A DNA stretch of 11,667 bases, taken from Zetaproteobacteria bacterium (GTDB taxonomy: Bacteria; Pseudomonadota; Zetaproteobacteria; Mariprofundales; Mariprofundaceae). The translations under genes were made by a program, and so were the position numbers. Positions 6,593-11,667 of this stretch are shown piece after piece. Below the pieces are notes generated by a model, which was not told the DNA's origin, did no database searches, and saw nothing but the letters and a program-made list of their open reading frames with translations. How positions within the stretch are numbered: the stretch's first letter is position 1; each line of letters begins with the position of its first letter. The DNA is taken from NCBI GenBank assembly GCA_021545595.1, contig JAJRVG010000053.1, forward strand, positions 1-11,667, given 5' to 3'.

Positions 6593-8128
6593 ATGAAACC
6601 TTTGCATACACAACACTTATTATTCGCCGCGCTCGTTGTCGTGCTGGCATTCTCCATAAATCCAGTGCTGGCACAAACGGTGCGATACGATGAACTTGCC
6701 AACCTGCCGTTTAATGAGAATCGGCCCACGGAGGAGACCGCGCAGACGCTTCGGAACGAACTTCTCTTTCAGCGCGCGACCCAAGTCTACCTATGGGCGA
6801 TGCCGTTGGTTAACACGCTCGGCATGAAGGAAGGTTCCGAAAAAGTCTTCGGATCTGGTTATAACGTATTGCCAATATGGAAAAGCCGGCTTGATGCCAA
6901 GACTCTAGTCACAACGCCCAACTCTGATGTGATCTACGCGATGAGCTATGTGGATCTTGGTAAAGATGGACCTCTGGTTTTTGAAGCTCCACCAATATTG
7001 CAGGGTATTCTGCTGGATGCTTGGCAACGTCCCATTCCGGTCGATGGCGGTAAGTTCTTCGGTGACGTCGGTTTGGCGGGCCCAGATGCCGGAAAGGGAG
7101 GCAAATTCCTTCTGTTGCCACCCGGTTACAAGGGTGAAGTGCCGAAAGGTTATTACGTCTATCGGTCGGGCACCAACAACGTATTTGTTTTTCTTCGTGC
7201 GTTCTATAAGGACCCAAAGAATCTGGCGCCAACCGTCCAACTTATCGAACAGTCGAGGATTTATCCGCTCGGGAAAAAGAAGAGCGCAAAGCCAATGGTA
7301 TTTCCCGACGCATCTGGCGTGGATGCCAACATGCTACCAGTAACCGACGATAGCGTATTCGATCAGCTCAAGCGGTTGGTTGATAGCGAGGGCCCGCACC
7401 TTGCCAGCTCTGATGGGCTTGGCATGCTTGCGTCGATCGGGATCCTCAAAGGCCAGCCATTTAATCCCGACAAGGCTACACGGGTAATACTTGATCGAGC
7501 CGCAAAGACAGCCTACAAGACCAGCCGCGTCATCGGCTTTCAGGAAGAGCTGAATGGTGGCTCTCTGCGCGTTTATCCCGACCGTCGCTGGATCAATCCA
7601 ATGGACAATATGACCCCGCCTGGCCCCCGCAACACGATGGACCTGTCCTGGAAAAATATCGCTGGGGGCTATCTTGCCCTTGATGCCCGCATCTGGTTCT
7701 TCACTGACTATTATTCACTCAGCCCTGGTATGCTGTCGAAAATACCGGGCAAGGGCGCAATGTATATCATCGCCTTCACTGATGGTGAAGGAATACCCCT
7801 GTCAGGTGGCAACAACTACCGTCTCAACCTGCCCGCCAACATTCCGGCCGCCAACTTTTGGTCATTGACGCTATATGATGCCGGAAACGCTTCGGGACTC
7901 GCCAACGGACAACCCTTCCCTTCTCTCGGGTCGCGCGACAAGCCTGCACAAAATTCCGATGGCAGCACAGATATCTACCTTGGCCCCAAAGCACCTGAAG
8001 GCAAGCAGGGGAACTGGCTCGCAACCGTCCCCGGCAAGGGATATTTCGCCATCATCAGGTTCTATGGCCCGACCGAAGCCGCCCTGAACAATAGCTGGGA
8101 ACCGGGTGATATCGAGAAGCTGAAGTGA
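6593..8128 (+). CDS. Secreted DUF1254/DUF1214 domain protein
   Basis: 511 aa. A signal peptide is evident: MKPLHTQHLL, a hydrophobic core, and a VLA-Q cleavage site near residue 26, so the protein is probably periplasmic or exported. The N-terminal half (roughly 60-190, with YLWAMPLVNT, TTPNSDVIYAMSYVDLG and PPGYKGEVPKGYYVYRS) resembles DUF1254; the C-terminal region (roughly 390-500, with NYRLNLPANIPAANFWSLTLYD split here as NYRLNLPANIPA and NFWSLTLYD, and IRFYGPTEAALNNSWEPGDIE) resembles DUF1214. These domains occur together in proteins of unknown biochemical role. The ATG at 6593 is chosen because GGAG lies 6 nt upstream and the signal peptide begins there; the longer ORF from 6530 would start inside the attC-like site. 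It is the body of the putative cassette, between two related sites and opposite in strand to its housekeeping neighbours. Confidence 0.92.
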   Translation: MKPLHTQHLLFAALVVVLAFSINPVLAQTVRYDELANLPFNENRPTEETAQTLRNELLFQRATQVYLWAMPLVNTLGMKEGSEKVFGSGYNVLPIWKSRLDAKTLVTTPNSDVIYAMSYVDLGKDGPLVFEAPPILQGILLDAWQRPIPVDGGKFFGDVGLAGPDAGKGGKFLLLPPGYKGEVPKGYYVYRSGTNNVFVFLRAFYKDPKNLAPTVQLIEQSRIYPLGKKKSAKPMVFPDASGVDANMLPVTDDSVFDQLKRLVDSEGPHLASSDGLGMLASIGILKGQPFNPDKATRVILDRAAKTAYKTSRVIGFQEELNGGSLRVYPDRRWINPMDNMTPPGPRNTMDLSWKNIAGGYLALDARIWFFTDYYSLSPGMLSKIPGKGAMYIIAFTDGEGIPLSGGNNYRLNLPANIPAANFWSLTLYDAGNASGLANGQPFPSLGSRDKPAQNSDGSTDIYLGPKAPEGKQGNWLATVPGKGYFAIIRFYGPTEAALNNSWEPGDIEKLK

Positions 8129-8150
8129 CCTTAGAAGGCCAACGAACAAG

Positions 8151-8190
8151 TGGTTACGGTGGGCGGCGCTGACGCGCCGCCACTGAACCA
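8151..8190 (+). other. Long GC-rich hairpin after the DUF1254 gene
   Basis: TGGTT pairs with AACCA, CGG with CTG (one G-U), TG with CA, and GCGGCGC with GCGCCGC around a TGAC loop: about 17 pairs with two single-base bulges (A8156, G8162). No T-run follows, so it is a poor intrinsic terminator. Possibly a native transcript end brought in with the gene, or the stem of an alternative attC reading with outer boxes GGCCAAC (8137-8143) and GCTAGGA (8195-8201), both off consensus. Confidence 0.45.
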
Positions 8191-8246
8191 GCCCGCTAGG
8201 ATGGAACGCTCGCTGTCGCTCCCGCTCCTCATTTGGGTCGCTATGT
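8182..8246 (+). repeat. Decayed attC-like site (site 2), related to site 1
   Basis: From AACCA at 8186 onward the sequence lines up with site 1 (from 6487) over about 60 bp with roughly 70% identity by eye. The shared core is TCGCTCC, then C.CCTCAT, then GGTCG.TA. The outer boxes ACTGAAC and GCTATGT are each off the RYYYAAC/GTTRRRY consensus, so the site may be inactive. It follows the DUF1254 gene as a cassette's own attC would. Confidence 0.42.
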
Positions 8247-8268
8247 TCTCTACAAACTGTGATTGATA

Positions 8269-8847
8269 ATGTGCCAGATTATGATCTTTATTCTTTTATT
8301 ATTTACACTATCCGTAACGCCTGAACCTGCAATGGCGGCAGCAGTTGTCAGGTCAACGACAGATTACTATCTGGTTAGTGGCACAACAGCAGATGAAATA
8401 AGAAGTGATCTGGATATGAAAACTCCTGTTCGTGAGAATGGAACCAGCTATGACGCACATACAGAGTGGTTTGTTAAATGGAATTTCCAGTGGAGTGAAT
8501 CTAACGGCTTATGCAAAATTACAAAAATAAAAACGAGGGTAGACGTTCAGTATATTCTACCGAAACTGAAAACTTCAAAAACTTTGCCAAAACCGCTAAA
8601 ACAAAAATGGGAAACATATATGAAAGCCCTGTCAGACCATGAAAATGGTCACAGGGATATAGGTGTAAGAGCTGCTAATGAAATTGAAAAGGAGATAGGG
8701 AGTATGGTGCCACGGCGTAGCTGCAGGCAACTTGAGACTGACGCAAACGATTCAGGGGACAAAATTATCGGGAAATTCCGGCGCCTTGAAAAAGAGTTTG
8801 ACCGTAAGAGCAGACATGGCATGAATGATGGGGCAATGTTCCCATAA
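8269..8847 (+). CDS. Secreted DUF922 family putative zinc metalloprotease
   Basis: 192 aa from the ATG at 8269 (a TTG two codons earlier is also in frame; no clear ribosome binding site for either). A signal peptide with hydrophobic core IMIFILLLFTLSV and an AMA-A cleavage site points to export. The body has Y-Y-L-V-S-G-T-T near the mature N-terminus, a WKWNFQW-like stretch (FVKWNFQW), and near residue 125 HENGH, a HExxH zinc-binding signature in HENGHRDIGVRAANEIEKEI. This is the DUF922 pattern, described as putative secreted Zn-dependent proteases; substrate unknown. Base composition is AT-richer than the genes either side, which fits acquisition. It lies just downstream of attC-like site 2 on the same strand as the DUF1254 gene, so it would be the next cassette; no third site is evident after it. 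Confidence 0.85.
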   Translation: MCQIMIFILLLFTLSVTPEPAMAAAVVRSTTDYYLVSGTTADEIRSDLDMKTPVRENGTSYDAHTEWFVKWNFQWSESNGLCKITKIKTRVDVQYILPKLKTSKTLPKPLKQKWETYMKALSDHENGHRDIGVRAANEIEKEIGSMVPRRSCRQLETDANDSGDKIIGKFRRLEKEFDRKSRHGMNDGAMFP

Positions 8848-8907
8848 CGAAGATAACAAAACAAACACACCCGGATGAACAATCCCGGGGAGATAACACT
8901 CAACGCT

Positions 8908-8945
8908 TACTCCTTCAGCCGCCAGCCGATACGCCAGAGATACCA
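8908..8945. repeat. 38-bp direct repeat, copy 1: orphan copy of permease 3' end
   Basis: Identical over 38 bp to 9577-9614. On the minus strand it encodes WYLWRIGWRLKE, the C-terminus of the ABC permease, here followed by TAA rather than TAG. No upstream permease sequence accompanies it. Confidence 0.9.
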
Positions 8946-8986
8946 AGCATTCGGGGTCAAGTCTTGAATGTTGAATTAAAGACGAG

Positions 8987-9250
8987 TCAAATTGAACGAT
9001 AGACCTCTTTGCGGTGGCTAACTTTGACCACACAAACTGCCAGTACATCATCCTCAATCTGATAAAGAATCCGGTAAACACCCTGCCTGATCCGGTATTT
9101 GTCATCGCCGGTCAGCATCTCGGCCTGCGGTGGGCGGGGATCATCGGCCAGTGATTCGATACGCTCCATGATCCGCTGAACATCCTTTTTGGGGACGCCC
9201 TTCAAATCCTTCGCAACCGACCGCCTGAACCGGATGCTATATCGTGCCAC
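8987..9250 (-). CDS. relE: RelE/ParE superfamily toxin
   Basis: 87 aa, the usual size of a RelE-fold toxin. RelE members cleave mRNA on the ribosome. The fold pattern is clear: helical N-terminus (FRRSVAKDLKGVPKKDVQRI), the core strands KYRIRQGVYRILYQIEDD (51-68) and a final VVKVSHRKEVYR (74-85). Residues R60, R80 and Y84 match the positions of the RelE catalytic Arg/Arg/Tyr set; the match favours RelE over ParE, but the target is inferred. The start is GTG at 9248-9250, overlapping the antitoxin end by 14 bp, typical of a coupled pair. Confidence 0.9.
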   Translation of the reverse strand: MARYSIRFRRSVAKDLKGVPKKDVQRIMERIESLADDPRPPQAEMLTGDDKYRIRQGVYRILYQIEDDVLAVCVVKVSHRKEVYRSI

Positions 9251-9473
9251 TGGATTTCAGCTCTTTGAGCATCGCTTCGTAGCTGATCGCCGGCTCCGAT
9301 TCGCGTGCCTCAAAAGCGGCCAGATCCTCCTGATCTTCCAACAATGAACATCGCACTGCCTCGTTCACCAGATCGGAAACCGTCCGGTGTGTCTCCGCAG
9401 CCTTCAGCCGCAAAACCTTGTGCAGATTCTCATCAAAATAGATTGTTGAACGCTTGTTTGCATTGCCAGCCAT
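9237..9473 (-). CDS. relB: RelB-like ribbon-helix-helix antitoxin
   Basis: 78 aa. The N-terminal part KRSTIYFDENLHKVLRLKA then ETHRTVSDLVNEAV is a ribbon-helix-helix DNA-binding domain (strand STIYFDE, helices LHKVLRLKAAE and TVSDLVNEAV). The C-terminal acidic tail (about 50-78, LEDQEDLAAFEARESEPAIS) would wrap the toxin. The ATG at 9471-9473 has GAGGTG 4 nt upstream; a GTG 12 bp earlier is in frame but sits at the predicted transcription start. It would repress its own promoter together with the toxin. Confidence 0.88.
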   Translation of the reverse strand: MAGNANKRSTIYFDENLHKVLRLKAAETHRTVSDLVNEAVRCSLLEDQEDLAAFEARESEPAISYEAMLKELKSSGTI

Positions 9474-9491
9474 AAAACACCTCACACCGGC

Positions 9492-9520
9492 ACTTTAGCG
9501 ATATAACGTTATAACGTCAA
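9492..9520 (-). promoter_or_regulatory. Promoter and palindromic operator of the toxin-antitoxin pair
   Basis: On the minus strand, TTGACG (-35, 9520-9515), a 17-bp spacer and TAAAGT (-10, 9497-9492). The spacer contains the palindrome ATAACGTTAT (9503-9512), within two tandem copies of TATAACGT (9502-9509 and 9510-9517 on the plus strand). A ribbon-helix-helix repressor bound there would block RNA polymerase, the usual autoregulation of such modules. Confidence 0.65.
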
Positions 9521-9545
9521 AGCAGCCCTGCGTTACAATGAGTGG

Positions 9546-9566
9546 ATTCCCGACCAAGTCGGGAAT
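9546..9566. repeat. REP-like palindrome
   Basis: Arms ATTCCCGAC (9546-9554) and GTCGGGAAT (9558-9566) form a perfect 9-bp stem with a 3-nt loop, flanked by TGG and GAC. The TGGATTCCCG...CGGGAATGAC pattern is a dispersed intergenic palindrome seen in many proteobacteria. It lies 9 bp beyond the permease stop and may protect the mRNA end; no T-run follows. Confidence 0.65.
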
Positions 9567-9575
9567 GACAAACCT

Positions 9576-10337
9576 CTACTCCTTCAGCCGCCAGCCGATA
9601 CGCCAGAGATACCAGCAGGTCAGCACGGTGGCGAGCGCAAAGCCAGCAACTATGCCGACAGAGAGAAAGGGGTCGCTATCCCCTACCCCGAGGAAGCCGT
9701 GACGGAAACCGTCAATCAGGTAGAAGAAGGGGTTAAAGTGGCTCACCTGCTGCCAGAGTGGTGGCAGCTGCTTGATTGAGTAGAATACACCGGAGAGAAA
9801 GGTGAGTGGCAGAATGATGAAATTGCTCACCATCGACATGCTATCAAAGTTCTCCGACCACATACCACCGATCAGCCCCATGCCACCCATAATGATACTG
9901 CCGCAGAGGCCATAGACCAGAATCAGGCCGAAATGGTGAATGGAGAGGTCAACAAAGGGGGTCAGCACCAGCAGAAAGACCGTTGCCACAATCACGGCGC
10001 GCAGCACTGCTGCTGCCAGAAAGGCCACTACCATCTCAATAGCCGACAGTGGCGCCATCAACAGGTAGATATGTACGTTCATCACCTTACCGATAATAAT
10101 TGAACTCGACGTGTTGGCAAACGCATTCTGCAGCATGGTCATCATCGCCAGCCCCGGAATCAGAAAAGTGAAATAATCCACCTCCATGCCCGGCACCTGC
10201 CGATCACCCATCGCATAGCGGAAAACGATCAGATATAGAATCGCCGTCAGCGCCGGCGCCGCAACAGTTTGCATATTCACCTTCAAAAAGCGGTGGGTTT
10301 CGCGCTTAAACAGTGTCCATGTACCTCGAAGATTCAT
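9576..10337 (-). CDS. yadH: ABC-2 type transporter permease (YadH-like)
   Basis: 253 aa inner-membrane subunit with about six membrane helices, for example TAILYLIVF near 32-40, FLIPGLAMMTML, and VGIVAGFALATVLTCWYLW near the end. The ABC-2 family marker near the last extracytoplasmic loop is present: LTFLSGVFYSIKQLPPLWQ then HFNPFFYLIDGFRHGFLG. Length (YadH 256) and pattern match YadH of the YadG/YadH exporter; the substrate is unknown. Its ATG shares one base with the ATPase stop (TGATG), so the two are translated together. The last 12 codons are duplicated downstream, beyond the toxin-antitoxin pair. Confidence 0.93.
   Translation of the reverse strand: MNLRGTWTLFKRETHRFLKVNMQTVAAPALTAILYLIVFRYAMGDRQVPGMEVDYFTFLIPGLAMMTMLQNAFANTSSSIIIGKVMNVHIYLLMAPLSAIEMVVAFLAAAVLRAVIVATVFLLVLTPFVDLSIHHFGLILVYGLCGSIIMGGMGLIGGMWSENFDSMSMVSNFIILPLTFLSGVFYSIKQLPPLWQQVSHFNPFFYLIDGFRHGFLGVGDSDPFLSVGIVAGFALATVLTCWYLWRIGWRLKE
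9577..9614. repeat. 38-bp direct repeat, copy 2: within the permease gene 3' end
   Basis: Identical to 8908-8945. It covers the last 12 codons of the permease and part of its TAG stop. The two copies start 669 bp apart and bracket the toxin-antitoxin pair and REP-like palindrome. Confidence 0.9.
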
Positions 10338-11275
10338 CAGGTGGTATCCTCATGTGTCAGGCGCAGGAAAACATCTTCGAGATCCTCCTCGCATACACCG
10401 GCATCAAGTGGCGGGCCAAGGCGCTGCACGGTAGACTCATAGGCATGGTGAAAGGTCGACTGCTGTAGATCCATACGGTTGAGCGTCAGGCAGAGCTTCC
10501 CCTCATGCATCCGTGGATTGAATTCGGAGAGCGCCTCGGCATCGGCTCTGCCCAGCTCCCAACCATCCCGATAACGTAGCCAGAGATATGAACCGGCAAC
10601 CTCATGCAGGAGCTTCTCCATGCCACTGGAGGTGATCACACTGCCCCGGTCAATAATGGCAACATGGTCACAGAGCTCCTCCGCCTCCTCCAGATAGTGG
10701 GTGGTGAGAAGAATGGTTGTGCCGGATGTGTTGAGCTCCCGCATGTAATCCCACAGACGCCTGCGAAGCTTAACATCGACACCGGCTGTCGGCTCATCAA
10801 GCACCACCAGTGGCGGCCTGTGTACCAGAGCCTGTGCCACCAGCAGTCGTCTTCGCATACCGCCGGAGAGCTGGCGAGTATTTTTATCAGCATACTCGGC
10901 CAGTTCCAGATGCTCAAGCAGCTCATTAATCCACTTCATATCCGGCTTCTGTCCATAGAGCCCACAGACCATGCTCAGCACCTCTCGCGGGGTAAAGAAT
11001 GGGTCAAATGCCACCTCCTGCGGCACCACGCCTATGTTGGCCTTGCACCAGAGGCGTTCGGAGAACATATCATGCCCCAGAAATTCAATGCTCCCGGATG
11101 TCGGCACAACTGTATCAGCCATAATGTTGATCAGTGTACTCTTACCCGCCCCGTTCGGGCCGAGTAGTGCAAAGAAACTCCCCTCCGGAACTGACAGAGA
11201 AACACCTTTCAGCGCCTCTTTACCGTTGCTGTAAGCTTTATGGAGCTGATTAACACTCAGTGCAGTCGGGGTCAT
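10337..11275 (-). CDS. yadG: ABC-2 type transporter ATPase (YadG-like)
   Basis: 312 aa cytoplasmic ATP-binding subunit that powers the permease. Motifs in order: Walker A GPNGAGKST (39-47), Q-loop in VVPQE (Q86), signature LSGGM (136-140), Walker B PLVVLDEP with D160 and E161, D-loop AGVD, and switch histidine in TTHYLEEAE (H193). The VPQE.AFDPFFT stretch is close to YadG. The C-terminal ~100 residues are an extra domain of the same length as in YadG. I chose the ATG at 11273-11275, with AGG 6 nt upstream; a TTG five codons earlier lies 1 nt past the erpA terminator and lacks a binding site. The ORF begins 16 bp after that terminator, so transcription is by read-through or from a promoter inside erpA. 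Confidence 0.95.
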   Translation of the reverse strand: MTPTALSVNQLHKAYSNGKEALKGVSLSVPEGSFFALLGPNGAGKSTLINIMADTVVPTSGSIEFLGHDMFSERLWCKANIGVVPQEVAFDPFFTPREVLSMVCGLYGQKPDMKWINELLEHLELAEYADKNTRQLSGGMRRRLLVAQALVHRPPLVVLDEPTAGVDVKLRRRLWDYMRELNTSGTTILLTTHYLEEAEELCDHVAIIDRGSVITSSGMEKLLHEVAGSYLWLRYRDGWELGRADAEALSEFNPRMHEGKLCLTLNRMDLQQSTFHHAYESTVQRLGPPLDAGVCEEDLEDVFLRLTHEDTT

Positions 11276-11290
11276 AACAACCTGCCGCAA

Positions 11291-11314
11291 TAAAAACGGA
11301 GCCAGAAGGCTCCG
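11291..11314 (-). terminator. Intrinsic terminator of erpA
   Basis: On the minus strand CGGAGCC and GGCTCCG form a perfect 7-bp stem with a TTCT loop, followed by TTTTTA. A textbook rho-independent terminator 28 bp after the erpA stop. Confidence 0.9.
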
Positions 11315-11342
11315 AGTTCATAAAATTCAGTTAAGCCTGCCA

Positions 11343-11667
11343 TTAATACCCGGCATTGGCACAGCCAGTGCCTGTCTCTGCAGGGGTAAAAGACTTACCG
11401 CAACCGCAGGAGGAACCTGCATTGGGATTACGAATGACGAAAGATTCACCATTAACAGAGCTCTGGTAATCAACTTCAGCACCATCAATCATTTCAAGGC
11501 TCATCGGATCAACCAGCAGCTTAACACCATGGCTATCAACGACTTCATCGTTCTCTTTGATTTCATCATCGAAGGTAAATCCGTACTGGAAGCCGGAACA
11601 TCCGCCTCCGGACACAAATATGCGCAGATTTAGCGCACTGTTATCTTCGTTTTCAAGCAATCCTCTG
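11343..11667 (-). CDS. erpA: ErpA-type iron-sulfur cluster carrier, 5' end cut by window edge
   Basis: A-type carrier that passes Fe-S clusters to target enzymes such as those of isoprenoid synthesis. The visible part carries the LRIFVSGGGCSGFQYGF motif and the C-terminal CGCG, giving the three conserved cluster-binding cysteines, plus VKLLVDPMSLEMIDGAEVDY, close to ErpA rather than IscA or SufA. Reading continues to the last base of the window (..RGLLENEDN), so about 20 N-terminal residues are missing; the TTG at 11658-11660 is not the start. The C-terminus runs about 15 residues past the usual end after CGCG (FTPAETGTGCANAGY) and holds an extra cysteine. Confidence 0.95.
   Translation of the reverse strand, partial: RGLLENEDNSALNLRIFVSGGGCSGFQYGFTFDDEIKENDEVVDSHGVKLLVDPMSLEMIDGAEVDYQSSVNGESFVIRNPNAGSSCGCGKSFTPAETGTGCANAGY

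Noticed and set aside
8870..8889. CCCGG/CCGGG hairpin after the DUF922 gene as terminator or third attC
   Set aside because: Only five pairs with a 10-nt loop, no T-run, and no outer boxes resembling RYYYAAC/GTTRRRY.
9474..9485. GTG start for the antitoxin at 9485
   Set aside because: It coincides with the predicted transcription start and lacks a binding site; the ATG at 9473 has GAGGTG 4 nt upstream.
6232..9575. CRISPR array, tRNA or integrase within the accessory region
   Set aside because: No regularly spaced repeats, no cloverleaf seen, and no open frame with tyrosine recombinase motifs.
10604..11167. 187-codon + strand open frame across the ABC ATPase
   Set aside because: Shadow of the ATPase gene, whose motifs are complete.

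Overview
The window is chromosomal DNA from a proteobacterium. The recA-recX-alaS order, an ErpA-type iron-sulfur carrier, RlmE, ThpR and a YadG/YadH-type ABC exporter fit a Gammaproteobacteria- or Zetaproteobacteria-like genome; the sequence alone does not let me name the genus. Nearly all housekeeping genes are on the minus strand. The + strand genes (about 6.29-8.85 kb) look like inserted accessory DNA.

Right to left in the direction of minus-strand transcription: a 5'-truncated erpA (11343-11667) ends in a clear intrinsic terminator (11291-11314). A two-gene ABC-2 exporter follows, ATPase 10337-11275 and permease 9576-10337, overlapping by one base. After the permease come a palindromic repeat (9546-9566) and a RelB/RelE-like toxin-antitoxin pair (8987-9473) with a readable promoter whose spacer holds a palindromic operator candidate. 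A perfect 38-bp direct repeat of the permease 3' end (8908-8945 and 9577-9614) brackets this pair, suggesting an insertion or recombination event at the gene end.

The accessory + strand stretch has a promoter candidate (6290-6317), a 38-codon ORF of unknown function, an attC-like folded site (6483-6545), a secreted DUF1254/DUF1214 protein (6593-8128), a second related but decayed attC-like site (8182-8246) and a secreted DUF922 putative metalloprotease (8269-8847). Two related sites flanking a co-oriented gene, with no integrase in view, suggest a small or remnant integron cassette array (a CALIN-like cluster). This is the most unusual part of the window.

Left of it is a tight minus-strand cluster: a 75-aa two-helix membrane protein, a 63-aa four-cysteine protein, rlmE (23S rRNA 2'-O-methyltransferase), thpR (2H-family RNA 2',3'-cyclic phosphodiesterase), recA and recX. 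Most joints overlap or abut, so recA appears to be co-transcribed with RNA-modifying genes; I see no E. coli-type SOS box before it. After recX lie hairpins, then the alaS leader with two inverted repeats around a -10-like hexamer, then alaS (237-2852) and, 21 bp further on, the start of a truncated rmuC.
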